64,000 nucleotides of DNA from Polaribacter butkevichii (GTDB taxonomy: Bacteria; Bacteroidota; Bacteroidia; Flavobacteriales; Flavobacteriaceae), in NCBI RefSeq assembly GCF_038024105.1, contig NZ_CP150661.1, positions 1,197,001 to 1,261,000 on the forward strand, given 5' to 3'. The notes under the pieces were generated by a model. That model was not told the DNA's origin and ran no database searches. It saw nothing but the letters and a program-made list of their open reading frames with translations. Below, in pieces: positions 17,674 through 26,360 of the stretch. The position numbers and the translations under genes are program-made. Position 1 is the first letter of the stretch; each line of letters begins with the position of its first letter.

Positions 17674-19044
17674 CTACTCCATTGCTTTTTTATAATTATT
17701 TAAAAGCTTTTGTACTTTTTCATTATCATAAACAATAGGATACAATTCTTTTAAAACAATATGGTAATCATAGTCTATTTTTAAAGCAGCAATTAAGTGC
17801 TTGTAGCCATATTTTTCTTTATTCAGAATAAAAAACAAACCTGCCAACCTGTATTCTATTTCTGCTGTATTTCTGTGCTTTTTTTGTGCCTTTATTAGAA
17901 TACTAATTGCCTCTGTAAATTCGCCTAAAAAAGACAGAACATCTGCTAAACCAATAAAGCTTTCTAAACCATCATCATATAAACTTAAAGATTTTTTATA
18001 CCCCGTTAAAGCTTCTTCATAAAAATTAAGTTTTAAATTTATTTCTGCATAACGTTTCCAATATAAAGCATTATCCTCTTCTATTTTTAATGCTTTAGAA
18101 AGATAATATGCTGCTTTTTCATAATTTTCTTCTATAAAATACAAATTAGATAATAACACCCAAGCTTTATCTAACAAAGGATCTTCATGAACCGCCTTTT
18201 TATAAAATGAAATAGCTTCTTCAAAATTTAGTAATTTTTCATAACATTCGCCTATTCTAGTATACACAAAAGCAGTTGCATCATCTAACTCTAAAGTAAT
18301 TAGATAATTATCAATAGCTTCTTTATACCTCATTAACTGTTCTAAAGTTTTTGCTTTTTCTAAATATCCACCAATAAAAGATTCATCAATTAAAACGGCA
18401 TAATCAAAAGAGGTTAATGCTTTTTCATAATCTTCTAAGATAAAATATTGCCTTCCTAGTTGATGCCATGCAACCTCACAATATGGGTTTATTTCTACAT
18501 AGGTATTTAAATAAGTAATGGCTTCTTCATGCTCTTGTTCCATATCAAAACAATACACCACATTATACAAGGCAGAATAATCTTCAAAATCTACATTTAC
18601 ACATTTAGAAAACGTTAATCGTGCGTTTTTAAAATCATCTAAATACAAATACTCCATGCCTAAAAGAGACCAAACATCTACCTTATCATCTGTAAAAGTA
18701 AGTGCTTTTTTAAGTAAATCTATAGCTACTTTATGATTTCCTTTTTTAGAACTAATCGTTGCTTTTTGTATAAAAACCTCATCATTATTTGGCTCTAAAC
18801 GTTCTATAATTTTCAACAACATAGAGGCTTTATCTAACTCATCTTCAAAAACATAAATCTCTACTTGTAATAATTTTAAATCTACAGAAGCAGGGTGTTG
18901 TTGCAACCCTAGTTTTACTGCCTTTTTAGCAAGTGCATGTTTACCTGCATCTAAATAATGTACAATTATTTCTTCAAATTCTACCAAATCAAAAAAATAA
19001 ACCGAATTGGTTTTGAGCATCGATTCAAACTTTAAGAGGGACAT
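17674..19044 (-). CDS. Tetratricopeptide repeat protein
   Basis: 456 residues, nearly all TPR helices; clear units include VDVWSLLGMEYLYLDDFKNA, VAWHQLGRQYFILEDYEKAL, AFVYTRIGECYEKLLNFEEA and ALYWKRYAEINLKLNFYEEA. No signal peptide or membrane segment, so it is probably a cytoplasmic scaffold. It stands alone, divergent from pyrR. Specific partners cannot be read from the sequence. Confidence 0.93.
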   Translation of the reverse strand: MSLLKFESMLKTNSVYFFDLVEFEEIIVHYLDAGKHALAKKAVKLGLQQHPASVDLKLLQVEIYVFEDELDKASMLLKIIERLEPNNDEVFIQKATISSKKGNHKVAIDLLKKALTFTDDKVDVWSLLGMEYLYLDDFKNARLTFSKCVNVDFEDYSALYNVVYCFDMEQEHEEAITYLNTYVEINPYCEVAWHQLGRQYFILEDYEKALTSFDYAVLIDESFIGGYLEKAKTLEQLMRYKEAIDNYLITLELDDATAFVYTRIGECYEKLLNFEEAISFYKKAVHEDPLLDKAWVLLSNLYFIEENYEKAAYYLSKALKIEEDNALYWKRYAEINLKLNFYEEALTGYKKSLSLYDDGLESFIGLADVLSFLGEFTEAISILIKAQKKHRNTAEIEYRLAGLFFILNKEKYGYKHLIAALKIDYDYHIVLKELYPIVYDNEKVQKLLNNYKKAME

Positions 19045-19167
19045 AACTATTGGTTTTTACATTATATTTAAAGATACTACAACTCTTATCTTCCTTTTTA
19101 TTTAGGCGCATTTGTTTTCAACAATTTAATTAACATTGAAGTGTTACCATTTTAGTAGATATAAATT

Positions 19168-19197
19168 TTGCACATACATTTATTTACAGTAATTTTG
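19168..19197 (+). promoter_or_regulatory. Bacteroidota-type promoter of the pyrR operon
   Basis: TTG at 19168-19170, exactly 19 bp, then TAATTTTG at 19190-19197: a full consensus match. The -7 box ends 38 bases before the pyrR ATG, leaving a leader of about 30 bases that contains the hairpin at 19209. Confidence 0.75.
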
Positions 19198-19208
19198 ATT
19201 TTCAATAA

Positions 19209-19228
19209 CTATCAGGCTAAATTGATAG
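19209..19228 (+). promoter_or_regulatory. Hairpin in the pyrR leader
   Basis: CTATCA (19209-19214) pairs with TGATAG (19223-19228) around an 8-base loop GGCTAAAT, ending 7 bases before the pyrR ATG. It lies inside the predicted leader. PyrR of Firmicutes binds RNA hairpins in pyr leaders; whether this one is a target is inference, and no terminator follows it. Confidence 0.35.
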
Positions 19229-19235
19229 CTTTCTT

Positions 19236-19775
19236 ATGAGCAAAAAAACCTTACTTAACTCAAAGGATATTGAAATAATTTTACATCGATTAGCGTGTCA
19301 GTTAATCGAAAATCATAACGATTTTTCTAATACCGTTTTAATTGGTTTACAACCAAGAGGTAGTTTTTTGGCTAAAAGATTAGCTGATTTATTAAAAACT
19401 ACTTACCACGTTGAAGGCTTACAATTAGGGCTTTTAGATATTACCTTTTACAGAGACGATTTTAGACGTAGAGATGCGCCTTTAGCAGCAACTGCCACTG
19501 AAATGGACTTTATTATTGAAGGTAAAAATGTAGTAATTATTGACGATGTTTTGTACTCTGGAAGAAGCGTAAGAGCTGCATTAACTGCAATGCAAGCCTA
19601 CGGAAGACCAGATAATATAGAGTTATTAGTATTAATAGACAGACGTTTTAGTAGACATTTACCTATTCAGCCTAATTATAGAGGCAGACAAGTAGATGCT
19701 ATTAATAAAGAAAAAGTGTTGGTAACTTGGGCAGAGACCCATAAAAAAGACGCAGTTTATATAGAATTAAAATAA
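19236..19775 (+). CDS. pyrR: PyrR bifunctional regulator / uracil phosphoribosyltransferase
   Basis: 179 residues. The PRPP-binding loop is VVIIDDVLYSGRSVRAAL, and LDITFYRDDFRRRDAP is the PyrR-specific segment. In Firmicutes PyrR binds pyr mRNA in response to UMP and also has weak uracil phosphoribosyltransferase activity. It is the first gene of a compact run with pyrB only 2 bp downstream, matching a role in pyrimidine synthesis control. The start is the ATG after a consensus promoter. Confidence 0.96.
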   Translation: MSKKTLLNSKDIEIILHRLACQLIENHNDFSNTVLIGLQPRGSFLAKRLADLLKTTYHVEGLQLGLLDITFYRDDFRRRDAPLAATATEMDFIIEGKNVVIIDDVLYSGRSVRAALTAMQAYGRPDNIELLVLIDRRFSRHLPIQPNYRGRQVDAINKEKVLVTWAETHKKDAVYIELK

Positions 19776-19777
19776 TT

Positions 19778-20707
19778 ATGTCAGAATTAAGTGTAGAACA
19801 TTTATTGGGAATAAAGTATCTAAAATCAACTGATATTGATCTTATTTTTAGAACTGCAGATCATTTTAAAGAGGTTATTAATAGACCTATTAAAAAAGTG
19901 CCTTCTTTAAGAGATATTACCATTGCCAACTTGTTTTTTGAAAACAGTACACGTACAAAATTAAGTTTCGAATTAGCAGAAAAAAGACTTTCTGCTGATG
20001 TTATTAACTTTTCTGCAGGGCAATCATCTGTAAAAAAAGGAGAAACTTTAATAGACACCGTAAACAATATTTTAGCGATGAAAGTAGATATTGTTGTAAT
20101 GAGACACGCAAGTGTTGGTGCAGGAGTATTTTTATCTAAACACGTAGATGCTAAAATTATAAATGCTGGTGATGGTACGCATGAACACCCAACACAGGCC
20201 TTATTAGACTCTTACTCTATTAGAGAAAAATTAGGAAGTGTAAAAGGTAAAAAAATTGTTATTGTAGGTGATATTTTACATTCTAGGGTTGCCTTATCTA
20301 ACATATTTGCATTGCAATTACAAGGTGCAGAGGTAAAGGTTTGTGGGCCTACAACGTTAATACCCAAATACATTTCTAGTTTAGGTGTACAGGTAGAAAC
20401 CAACCTAAAAAAAGCATTAGAATGGTGCGATGTTGCCAATGTTTTACGTGTTCAGAATGAAAGAATGGATATTAAATATTTTCCATCAACTAGAGAATAC
20501 ACGCAACTTTTTGGAATTAACCAAGAAATTTTAGACAACCTAGATAAAAAGATTGTAATCATGCATCCAGGGCCTATAAACCGTGGTGTAGAAATTACAA
20601 GTGATGTAGCTGATTCTAACCAATCTATTATTTTAAATCAAGTAGAAAATGGAGTTGCGGTTAGAATGGCGGTTATTTATTTATTAGCGCAACAAGTTAA
20701 AAGATAA
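19778..20707 (+). CDS. pyrB: Aspartate carbamoyltransferase catalytic subunit
   Basis: 309 residues. PyrB joins carbamoyl phosphate and aspartate to form carbamoyl-aspartate, the first committed step of pyrimidine synthesis. The carbamoyl phosphate site is FFENSTRTKLSFELAEKRL; SSVKKGETLIDT, HPTQALLDSYSIRE and MHPGPINRGVEI are further family blocks. No pyrI regulatory subunit is encoded nearby. Its stop is directly followed by the GTG/ATG of the next gene. Confidence 0.97.
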   Translation: MSELSVEHLLGIKYLKSTDIDLIFRTADHFKEVINRPIKKVPSLRDITIANLFFENSTRTKLSFELAEKRLSADVINFSAGQSSVKKGETLIDTVNNILAMKVDIVVMRHASVGAGVFLSKHVDAKIINAGDGTHEHPTQALLDSYSIREKLGSVKGKKIVIVGDILHSRVALSNIFALQLQGAEVKVCGPTTLIPKYISSLGVQVETNLKKALEWCDVANVLRVQNERMDIKYFPSTREYTQLFGINQEILDNLDKKIVIMHPGPINRGVEITSDVADSNQSIILNQVENGVAVRMAVIYLLAQQVKR

Positions 20708-20710
20708 GTG

Positions 20711-21043
20711 ATGCAAATAGACCAAAAAGAAACTTACACAATTATTAGTTGTGAAGAAAACACTTTCTCTGAATTTTACGATTCTTTCTTAATTGAAGAG
20801 GAAAAACGTCAAAAAGAAAACATTATTGTACAAATTTCTAATGATTGTAAGGCTTCTATCAAAGAATTTTTACTATTTTTGAGAATAGCAGAACAAAAAA
20901 AGGAAAATGGCACATCATTTGTAATAGTTAACTCTAATGTAAATATAGACGATTTTCCTGACAGTTTAAACATTACTCCTACTTTGCAAGAAGCAATAGA
21001 TGTATTAGAAATGGAAGCTATGGAAAGAGAGTTAGGATTTTAA
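20711..21043 (+). CDS. Small conserved protein, possibly STAS-like
   Basis: 110 residues from ATG 20711; a GTG at 20708 directly after the pyrB stop is an alternative. No signal or membrane segment. The order of predicted strands and helices (TYTIISCEENTFSEFYDSF, then ENIIVQISNDC, helix, TSFVIVNSNVNIDDFP, then PTLQEAIDVLEMEAMERELG) resembles a STAS or anti-sigma antagonist fold, but no phosphorylatable serine motif can be recognised with confidence. It is embedded in the pyrR-pyrB-rnz run, which suggests co-expression. Function unknown. Confidence 0.8.
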   Translation: MQIDQKETYTIISCEENTFSEFYDSFLIEEEKRQKENIIVQISNDCKASIKEFLLFLRIAEQKKENGTSFVIVNSNVNIDDFPDSLNITPTLQEAIDVLEMEAMERELGF

Positions 21044-21054
21044 ACAAGAAACAA

Positions 21055-21375
21055 ATGATAAAAAAATTACTTTTAATTTTATTTTTAAGTAGTATGACTT
21101 TAGGTTTTTCTCAAGAAAAATCTATTGATGGTTTATCTGCTGCTCCAAATCCATTTACAAATTCTACAAAGGTTAGTTTTTTATCAACTACAAACTCAAC
21201 AATCTATTTTACGGTTAAAAATGTATTAGGAAAAACCGTATATAGAAAAAGCATCCTAATAAAACCTGGCAAAAACACCATTCCTTTTTACAAGAATGAT
21301 TTACCTACAGGGATGTACATTTATAGTATTCAAGATAAAAAGAAAACTATTTCTAAAAGACTTGTTATTAGATGA
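21055..21375 (+). CDS. Stand-alone T9SS type A sorting-domain protein
   Basis: 106 residues consisting of a signal peptide (KKLLLILFLSSMTLGFSQ) followed directly by a type IX secretion C-terminal domain: SAAPNPFTNSTKVSFLST, then FTVKNVLGKTVYRKSI, then LPTGMYIYSIQDKKKT and the terminal KRLVIR. There is no passenger domain. T9SS type A domains normally sit at the C-terminus of large exported enzymes or adhesins and are cleaved on export, so a lone one is odd. Its stop overlaps the rnz ATG (ATGA), which couples the two genes. Confidence 0.88.
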   Translation: MIKKLLLILFLSSMTLGFSQEKSIDGLSAAPNPFTNSTKVSFLSTTNSTIYFTVKNVLGKTVYRKSILIKPGKNTIPFYKNDLPTGMYIYSIQDKKKTISKRLVIR

Positions 21376-22286
21376 GTATAGCACTAACTATTTTAGGATG
21401 TCATTCTGCAACACCAAGATTAAACGCTTTTCCTACTTCTCAATATTTAGAAATTAACAATCGCCATTTTTTAATTGATTGTGGCGAAGGCACACAGCGT
21501 CAAATGAGAAAATATAAAGTTGGTTTTTCTAAGATTAATCATATTTTTATATCTCACTTACATGGAGATCATTTTTATGGCTTAGTTGGATTGTTAGCTA
21601 CTTTTGGAATCTTAAACAGAGAGAAAGAGCTTCATATTTATGGACCAAAAGGCATTAAAGAAGTTACTTTATTGCAATTAAAAATATCTCAGTCTCACGC
21701 AAAATATACAATGATTTTTCATGAATTGACTTCTAAAAAAAGTGAACTCATATTTGAAGATGATAAAGTTTCTGTTCGTACCATTCCTTTAACACATAGA
21801 GTATACACAAACGGATATTTATTTACAGAAAAAGAAAAATCAAGAAAATTAAACATGCTAAATATTAGCGGATATCCAGAAATTGATAAAGCTGATTATT
21901 TAAATATTAAAGCAGGTAGAGATGTTGTTTTACCTTCTGGAGAAGTTGTGCCAAATGCAGCATTAACATTAAACCCTCCAAAACCTTTAAGTTTTGCTTT
22001 TTGTAGCGATACAAGTTACAAACCAGATATTGTACCTATTATTAAAAATGTAGATTTATTATACCATGAAGCTACTTTTTTACAAGATAGAGAAGATTTA
22101 GCAAAAAAAACAAGACATTCTACAACAAAACAAGCCGCTGAAATTGCAAAACAAGCAAACGTAAAAGAATTAATTATTGGTCATTATTCTGGCAGATATA
22201 AAGATATTTCTTTATTTAAAAAAGAAGCTCAAGAAATTTTTGAAAACACAAACTTAGCGGAACCAGGAAAAACATTTAAGGTTTAA
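21372..22286 (+). CDS. rnz: Ribonuclease Z (tRNA 3'-end processing)
   Basis: 304 residues. The metallo-beta-lactamase zinc motif HLHGDH lies at residues 62-67 (ISHLHGDHFYGLVGLLATF), with further metal ligands in FCSDTSYKPD and the late LIIGHYSGRY motif. It cleaves precursor tRNA 3' trailers. It is the last gene of the pyrR operon, and its ATG overlaps the preceding stop. No terminator hairpin is clear in the 62-bp convergent gap that follows. Confidence 0.96.
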   Translation: MSIALTILGCHSATPRLNAFPTSQYLEINNRHFLIDCGEGTQRQMRKYKVGFSKINHIFISHLHGDHFYGLVGLLATFGILNREKELHIYGPKGIKEVTLLQLKISQSHAKYTMIFHELTSKKSELIFEDDKVSVRTIPLTHRVYTNGYLFTEKEKSRKLNMLNISGYPEIDKADYLNIKAGRDVVLPSGEVVPNAALTLNPPKPLSFAFCSDTSYKPDIVPIIKNVDLLYHEATFLQDREDLAKKTRHSTTKQAAEIAKQANVKELIIGHYSGRYKDISLFKKEAQEIFENTNLAEPGKTFKV

Positions 22287-22348
22287 TTTTTTTATTAGAG
22301 ACTATATTATAGAAGAGGCGGATAAATTACAGCAATTCAGCTTACTTT

Positions 22349-22711
22349 TTAATATTGATTTGTACTTAACATTACTAACGTACATGCAATTTCAGACTCA
22401 ATATTATTATCTTTTAAAAGCTTTACAAACTCCATATTTTCAGCACCTGGATTAAAAATCACCCTTCTTGGTTTTAAGCTAATAATGTAATTATAATACT
22501 CTTCTTGTCTTTTAGGGTTTAAATACAAAGTAACCGTATCTATATTTTTGTACTCTTTTTTTTCATCATCAATTACAACACCTAAAACGGTACCTTTTTT
22601 AATTCCTATAGCTGCAACAGGTATTTGTTTATCTACCAATCTTTTAATAGCAATATTAGAATATTTATTAGGGTTTGTAGAGGCTCCTAAAACAAGTGTT
22701 ACGTTTTTCAT
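22349..22711 (-). CDS. CoA-binding domain protein (CoA_binding_2 type)
   Basis: 120 residues with a Rossmann-like start (KNVTLVLGASTNPNKYSN), a GIKKGTVLG turn and RRVIFNPGAENMEFVKLL. This matches the small stand-alone CoA_binding_2 family found widely in bacteria; the substrate or partner is unknown. It lies alone on the minus strand, convergent with rnz. Confidence 0.88.
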   Translation of the reverse strand: MKNVTLVLGASTNPNKYSNIAIKRLVDKQIPVAAIGIKKGTVLGVVIDDEKKEYKNIDTVTLYLNPKRQEEYYNYIISLKPRRVIFNPGAENMEFVKLLKDNNIESEIACTLVMLSTNQY

Positions 22712-23020
22712 TTAGATAATAATTTAATTATATCACTAATATAAACAATTAAAAATTTAGTTCAAAGTCTATTAAAATATTACTTTAATAAAAAGAAAAA
22801 AAATCCATATTTTCTAGATTATAAAGGTTAGGGTGAAACTCGTTTAATTCTGAGTAACACTTTAACAAAATCTGAGAGATTTATAGATTTTATTTTGAGA
22901 TATTGAAAAAGAATAAATACCCCATAAAAGTTAATCAAAAAAAAGGGATTGTAAGTCTGAGCTTGTAGAAAACTTTTTTATTTGCTCCCAAACAAGCTCA
23001 GTTAAATAGTTAGGCTAAAT
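22712..23020. other. 309-bp intergenic region with a 10-bp inverted repeat
   Basis: No ORF with family features. It holds a perfect inverted repeat CTGAGCTTGT (22957-22966) / ACAAGCTCAG (22992-23001) with a 25-base loop, ending 20 bases after the fabH stop. It may be the fabH 3' hairpin or a remnant of a dispersed repeat. Confidence 0.5.
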
Positions 23021-24028
23021 TTACCATCTAATAATAACACTACCCCAAGTAAAACCACTACCAAAAGCAGCTAAAACAACTAAATCGTTATCTTTTATTT
23101 TACCTTCTTCCCAAGCTTCTGTTAAGGCTATAATTACAGAAGCAGCAGTTGTGTTTCCATATTTTTGAATATTATTAAAAACCTTGTCATCTGGCAATCT
23201 AAACTTTCGTTGTACAAATTGAGAAATACGCAAATTCGCTTGATGCGGAATTAACATATCAATATCTTCCTTCTCTAATTTATTTGCAGTTAAACCTTCT
23301 ACAATTGCTTCAGAAAAACGAGTAATTGCATGTTTAAACACAAATTGACCATTCATATAAGGATAATATGAAACATCATCAGGATTGTTTGCTTCTAAAA
23401 TTTCTGGTACCCAATGTTTGGTTGATGGCCCTTCTAAGATCAATTCTTTAGCGTGTTTTCCCTCTGAATGTAAATGAGTTGATAAAATACCTTTGCCTGC
23501 TTCTTCACTTCTAGAAAGTACTGCGGCTCCTGCCCCATCACCAAAAATTACCGAAACATTTCTTCCTCTTGTAGATTTATCTAATCCTCCAGAATGATAT
23601 TCTGCCCCAATTACTAAAATGTTTTTATACATACCTGTTTTTATAAATTGATCTGCAACAGACATTGCATAAATAAAACCAGAACATTGGTTACGTACAT
23701 CTAAAGCCCCAATTGTAGGCATCTCTAGTAGATCTTGCACCTGAACTCCTCCTCCAGGAAAATACATATCTGGACTTAAGGTTGCAAAAACAATAAAATC
23801 AATATCATCTTTAGTTAAACCAGCTCTTTCTATAGCAATTTTAGATGCTTTTGCCCCCATAACTGCTGTAGTATCATCAGATTTAGGGTCAATCCAACGT
23901 CTTTCTTTTATTCCTGTTCTTTCTTGAATCCATTCATCTGAAGTCTCCATGAATTCTTTTAAATCGTTATTTGTAACAATATTTTCTGGAACATAATATC
24001 CAAGTCCGGTTATTTTTGAATTATACAT
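23021..24028 (-). CDS. fabH: 3-oxoacyl-ACP synthase III (KAS III)
   Basis: 335 residues. FabH starts fatty acid synthesis by condensing acyl-CoA with malonyl-ACP. The Cys-His-Asn triad is visible: Cys in RNQCSGFIYAMS, His in IPHQANLRISQF, Asn in KYGNTTAASVII. GYYVPENIVTN and WIQERTGIKERRW are the usual N-terminal blocks. It stands alone here, without rpmF or plsX. The 181-bp spacer to divergent htpG is A+T-rich. Confidence 0.95.
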   Translation of the reverse strand: MYNSKITGLGYYVPENIVTNNDLKEFMETSDEWIQERTGIKERRWIDPKSDDTTAVMGAKASKIAIERAGLTKDDIDFIVFATLSPDMYFPGGGVQVQDLLEMPTIGALDVRNQCSGFIYAMSVADQFIKTGMYKNILVIGAEYHSGGLDKSTRGRNVSVIFGDGAGAAVLSRSEEAGKGILSTHLHSEGKHAKELILEGPSTKHWVPEILEANNPDDVSYYPYMNGQFVFKHAITRFSEAIVEGLTANKLEKEDIDMLIPHQANLRISQFVQRKFRLPDDKVFNNIQKYGNTTAASVIIALTEAWEEGKIKDNDLVVLAAFGSGFTWGSVIIRW

Positions 24029-24209
24029 AATTTTATATTGATTTTTTGATAATTTGCAACTTATAGTACATAAAAATACTAATTTATAAAAATAATTAAG
24101 ATACTTGCCATATAAAATAATAATTCTGTCATCTTGTCATAAAATTCTCTTTGGTATTTTTTTTGACTATTACAATCACAAATAATATTTTAAACAAAAC
24201 AAATATAAA

Positions 24210-26114
24210 ATGGCAAAAGGAAATATTAATGTATCGGTAGAAAACATCTTTCCACTGATTAAAAAATTCTTGTATTCTGATCACGAAATATTTTTACGTG
24301 AATTAATTTCTAACGGAACAGATGCAACTTCTAAATTAAAACACTTAATTGCTATCGGTGAAGCAAAAACAGAGTTAGGTGATGCTAAAATTGAAGTAAG
24401 CATTGATAAAGAGGCCAAAACAATTACCATTAAAGATCAAGGTTTAGGAATGACTGCAGATGAGGTTGAAAAATACATCAACCAAATTGCATTTTCTGGA
24501 GCTGAAGAGTTTTTAGATAAATATAAAGACAACGAAGCAGGAATTATTGGTCATTTTGGATTAGGTTTTTACTCTGCTTTTATGGTTGCAGAAAAAGTAG
24601 AATTAATTACAAAGTCTTTTAAAGACGAACCTGCTGCACATTGGACTTGTGATGGTTCTCCAGAATTTACGTTGGTAGAAAGCGATAAAAAAGATAGAGG
24701 TACAGAAATTATTTTACACGTTGCAGAAGACTCTTTAGACTTCTTAGAAGAAAGTAAAATTGAAGGTTTATTAAATAAATACAATCGTTTTAACCAAGTA
24801 CCAATTAAATTTGGAACAAAAGAAATTAACGATCCTGAGTTTACACCTGCAACTACAAAAGATGCAGATGGTAAAGAAACTACAGAGCCTCATAAAAAAA
24901 TTACTGTAGATAAAATTATTAACAATACAGAACCTGCTTGGACAAAAGCCCCTGCAGATTTAAGTGATGAAGATTACGAAAATTTCTACAGAGAATTGTA
25001 TCCAATGCAATTTGAAGAGTCTTTATTTCATATTCATTTAAATGTTGATTATCCTTTTAACTTAACGGGTATTTTATTTTTCCCTAAGTTATCTCCATCA
25101 ATGGATGTACAAAAGGATAAAATTCAATTATACCAAAATCAAGTTTTTGTAACGGATAATGTAGAAGGTATTGTACCTGATTTCTTACAAATGTTAAAAG
25201 GTGTTATCGATTCTCCAGATATTCCTTTAAACGTTTCTCGTTCTGGTTTACAAGCAGACGGAGCTGTAAAGAAAATTTCTGGTTACATTACTAAAAAAGT
25301 TGGTGATAAATTAGCTTCTCTTTTCAAAAAAGACAGAGCAGATTTTGAAACAAAATGGAACGATATTAAAGTAATTATTGAATACGGAATGTTGTCTGAA
25401 GATAAATTCTTTGACAAAGCTAAGAAATTTGCATTGTATCCAACAGTTGCAGATGCTTTCTTTACTTTTGATGAATTCCTGGAAAAAACAAAAGATACTC
25501 AGACTGATAAAGACGGAAATCACGTTATTTTATATACCTCTAACAAAGAAGCTCAACACAGTTATATACAAGAAGCTACAGCAAAAGGATATGAAGTATT
25601 GTTGTTAGACTCTCCTATTATTTCGCATTTAATGCAAAAATTAGAAGGATCTGGAGAGAAAATAAAATTCTCTAGAGTAGATGCTGATCATGTTGATAAT
25701 TTAATTAAGAAAGACGAAAACATCATTTCTAAATTATCTGACGAAGAAATAGCTACCTTAAAACCAATTATAGAAGGTGCAGTAAATTCTAAAACATATA
25801 CGGTACAATTAGAAGCAATGGATTCTAACTCTTCTCCGTTTATGATTACAGTACCAGAATTTATGCGTAGAATGAAAGAAATGCAAGCTTCTGGTGGTGG
25901 CGGAATGATGGGAATGGGTAATTTCCCAGACATGTACAATTTAGTTGTAAACACAAACAGCCCATTTGTTTCTGAAATCTTAAATAATAAAGATGAGGCT
26001 GCTCAGAAAGGTTTAATTTCGCAAGCATTTGATTTGGCTAAATTATCTCAAAACCTTTTACATGGTGAAGAGCTAACAAACTTTATTAAACGTTCTTACC
26101 AATTGATTAAATAG
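24210..26114 (+). CDS. htpG: Molecular chaperone HtpG (Hsp90)
   Basis: 634 residues. The GHKL ATPase domain is clear: FLRELISNGTDATSKL, then IKDQGLGMTADEV, then GIIGHFGLGFYSAFMVA. The middle domain carries the catalytic-loop Arg region LNVSRSGLQ. A methionine/glycine-rich stretch (GGGGMMGMGNFPDM) lies near residue 570 in the C-terminal domain. As in other bacteria there is no MEEVD tail. No CIRCE element is seen upstream. A terminator follows at 26208. Confidence 0.97.
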   Translation: MAKGNINVSVENIFPLIKKFLYSDHEIFLRELISNGTDATSKLKHLIAIGEAKTELGDAKIEVSIDKEAKTITIKDQGLGMTADEVEKYINQIAFSGAEEFLDKYKDNEAGIIGHFGLGFYSAFMVAEKVELITKSFKDEPAAHWTCDGSPEFTLVESDKKDRGTEIILHVAEDSLDFLEESKIEGLLNKYNRFNQVPIKFGTKEINDPEFTPATTKDADGKETTEPHKKITVDKIINNTEPAWTKAPADLSDEDYENFYRELYPMQFEESLFHIHLNVDYPFNLTGILFFPKLSPSMDVQKDKIQLYQNQVFVTDNVEGIVPDFLQMLKGVIDSPDIPLNVSRSGLQADGAVKKISGYITKKVGDKLASLFKKDRADFETKWNDIKVIIEYGMLSEDKFFDKAKKFALYPTVADAFFTFDEFLEKTKDTQTDKDGNHVILYTSNKEAQHSYIQEATAKGYEVLLLDSPIISHLMQKLEGSGEKIKFSRVDADHVDNLIKKDENIISKLSDEEIATLKPIIEGAVNSKTYTVQLEAMDSNSSPFMITVPEFMRRMKEMQASGGGGMMGMGNFPDMYNLVVNTNSPFVSEILNNKDEAAQKGLISQAFDLAKLSQNLLHGEELTNFIKRSYQLIK

Positions 26115-26121
26115 TAAAAAC

Positions 26122-26195
26122 GTCATTATAAATGAGGAACGAATGAAATAATCTGTTTCTTTAAATTTACAGATTGCTTCGTACTTCGCAATGAC
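26122..26195. repeat. Imperfect palindromic dispersed repeat after htpG
   Basis: Left arm from GTCATTATAAATGAGGAACG (26122 on) to ATCTGT (26156). The right arm at 26169-26195, read on the other strand, is GTCATTGCGAAGTACGAAGC then AATCTGT. The arms match with several differences. The pattern resembles the GTCATTGCGAGGAACGAAGC-type interspersed palindromes seen in many Bacteroidota genomes; that comparison is from memory. Confidence 0.65.
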
Positions 26196-26207
26196 TTATA
26201 ATACCAT

Positions 26208-26238
26208 AACCTCTCTGTGTATTCAGAGAGGTTTTTTT
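26208..26238 (+). terminator. Rho-independent terminator of htpG
   Basis: AACCTCTCTG (26208-26217), 6-base loop, CAGAGAGGTT (26224-26233), then T run to 26238. Perfect 10-bp stem. Confidence 0.88.
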
Positions 26239-26311
26239 ATTTGCCTTTTTTATCAGAATAAACAGCATCTAACCTCTTTTCTATTAAACTTAAATATTAT
26301 ATTTTTTTCTT

Positions 26312-26339
26312 TTGATAATTTTAATGTTTTGTACTTTTG
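26312..26339 (+). promoter_or_regulatory. Candidate promoter of the cupin gene
   Basis: TTG at 26312-26314 and TACTTTTG at 26332-26339, with a 17-bp spacer instead of 19. The -7 box ends 21 bases before the ATG at 26361. Confidence 0.45.
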
Positions 26340-26360
26340 GGCTAAGAATTAAACCTCACA

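Noticed and set aside
24029..24209. Heat-shock CIRCE operator before htpG
   Set aside because: No TTAGCACTC-N9-GAGTGCTAA inverted repeat is present in the spacer.
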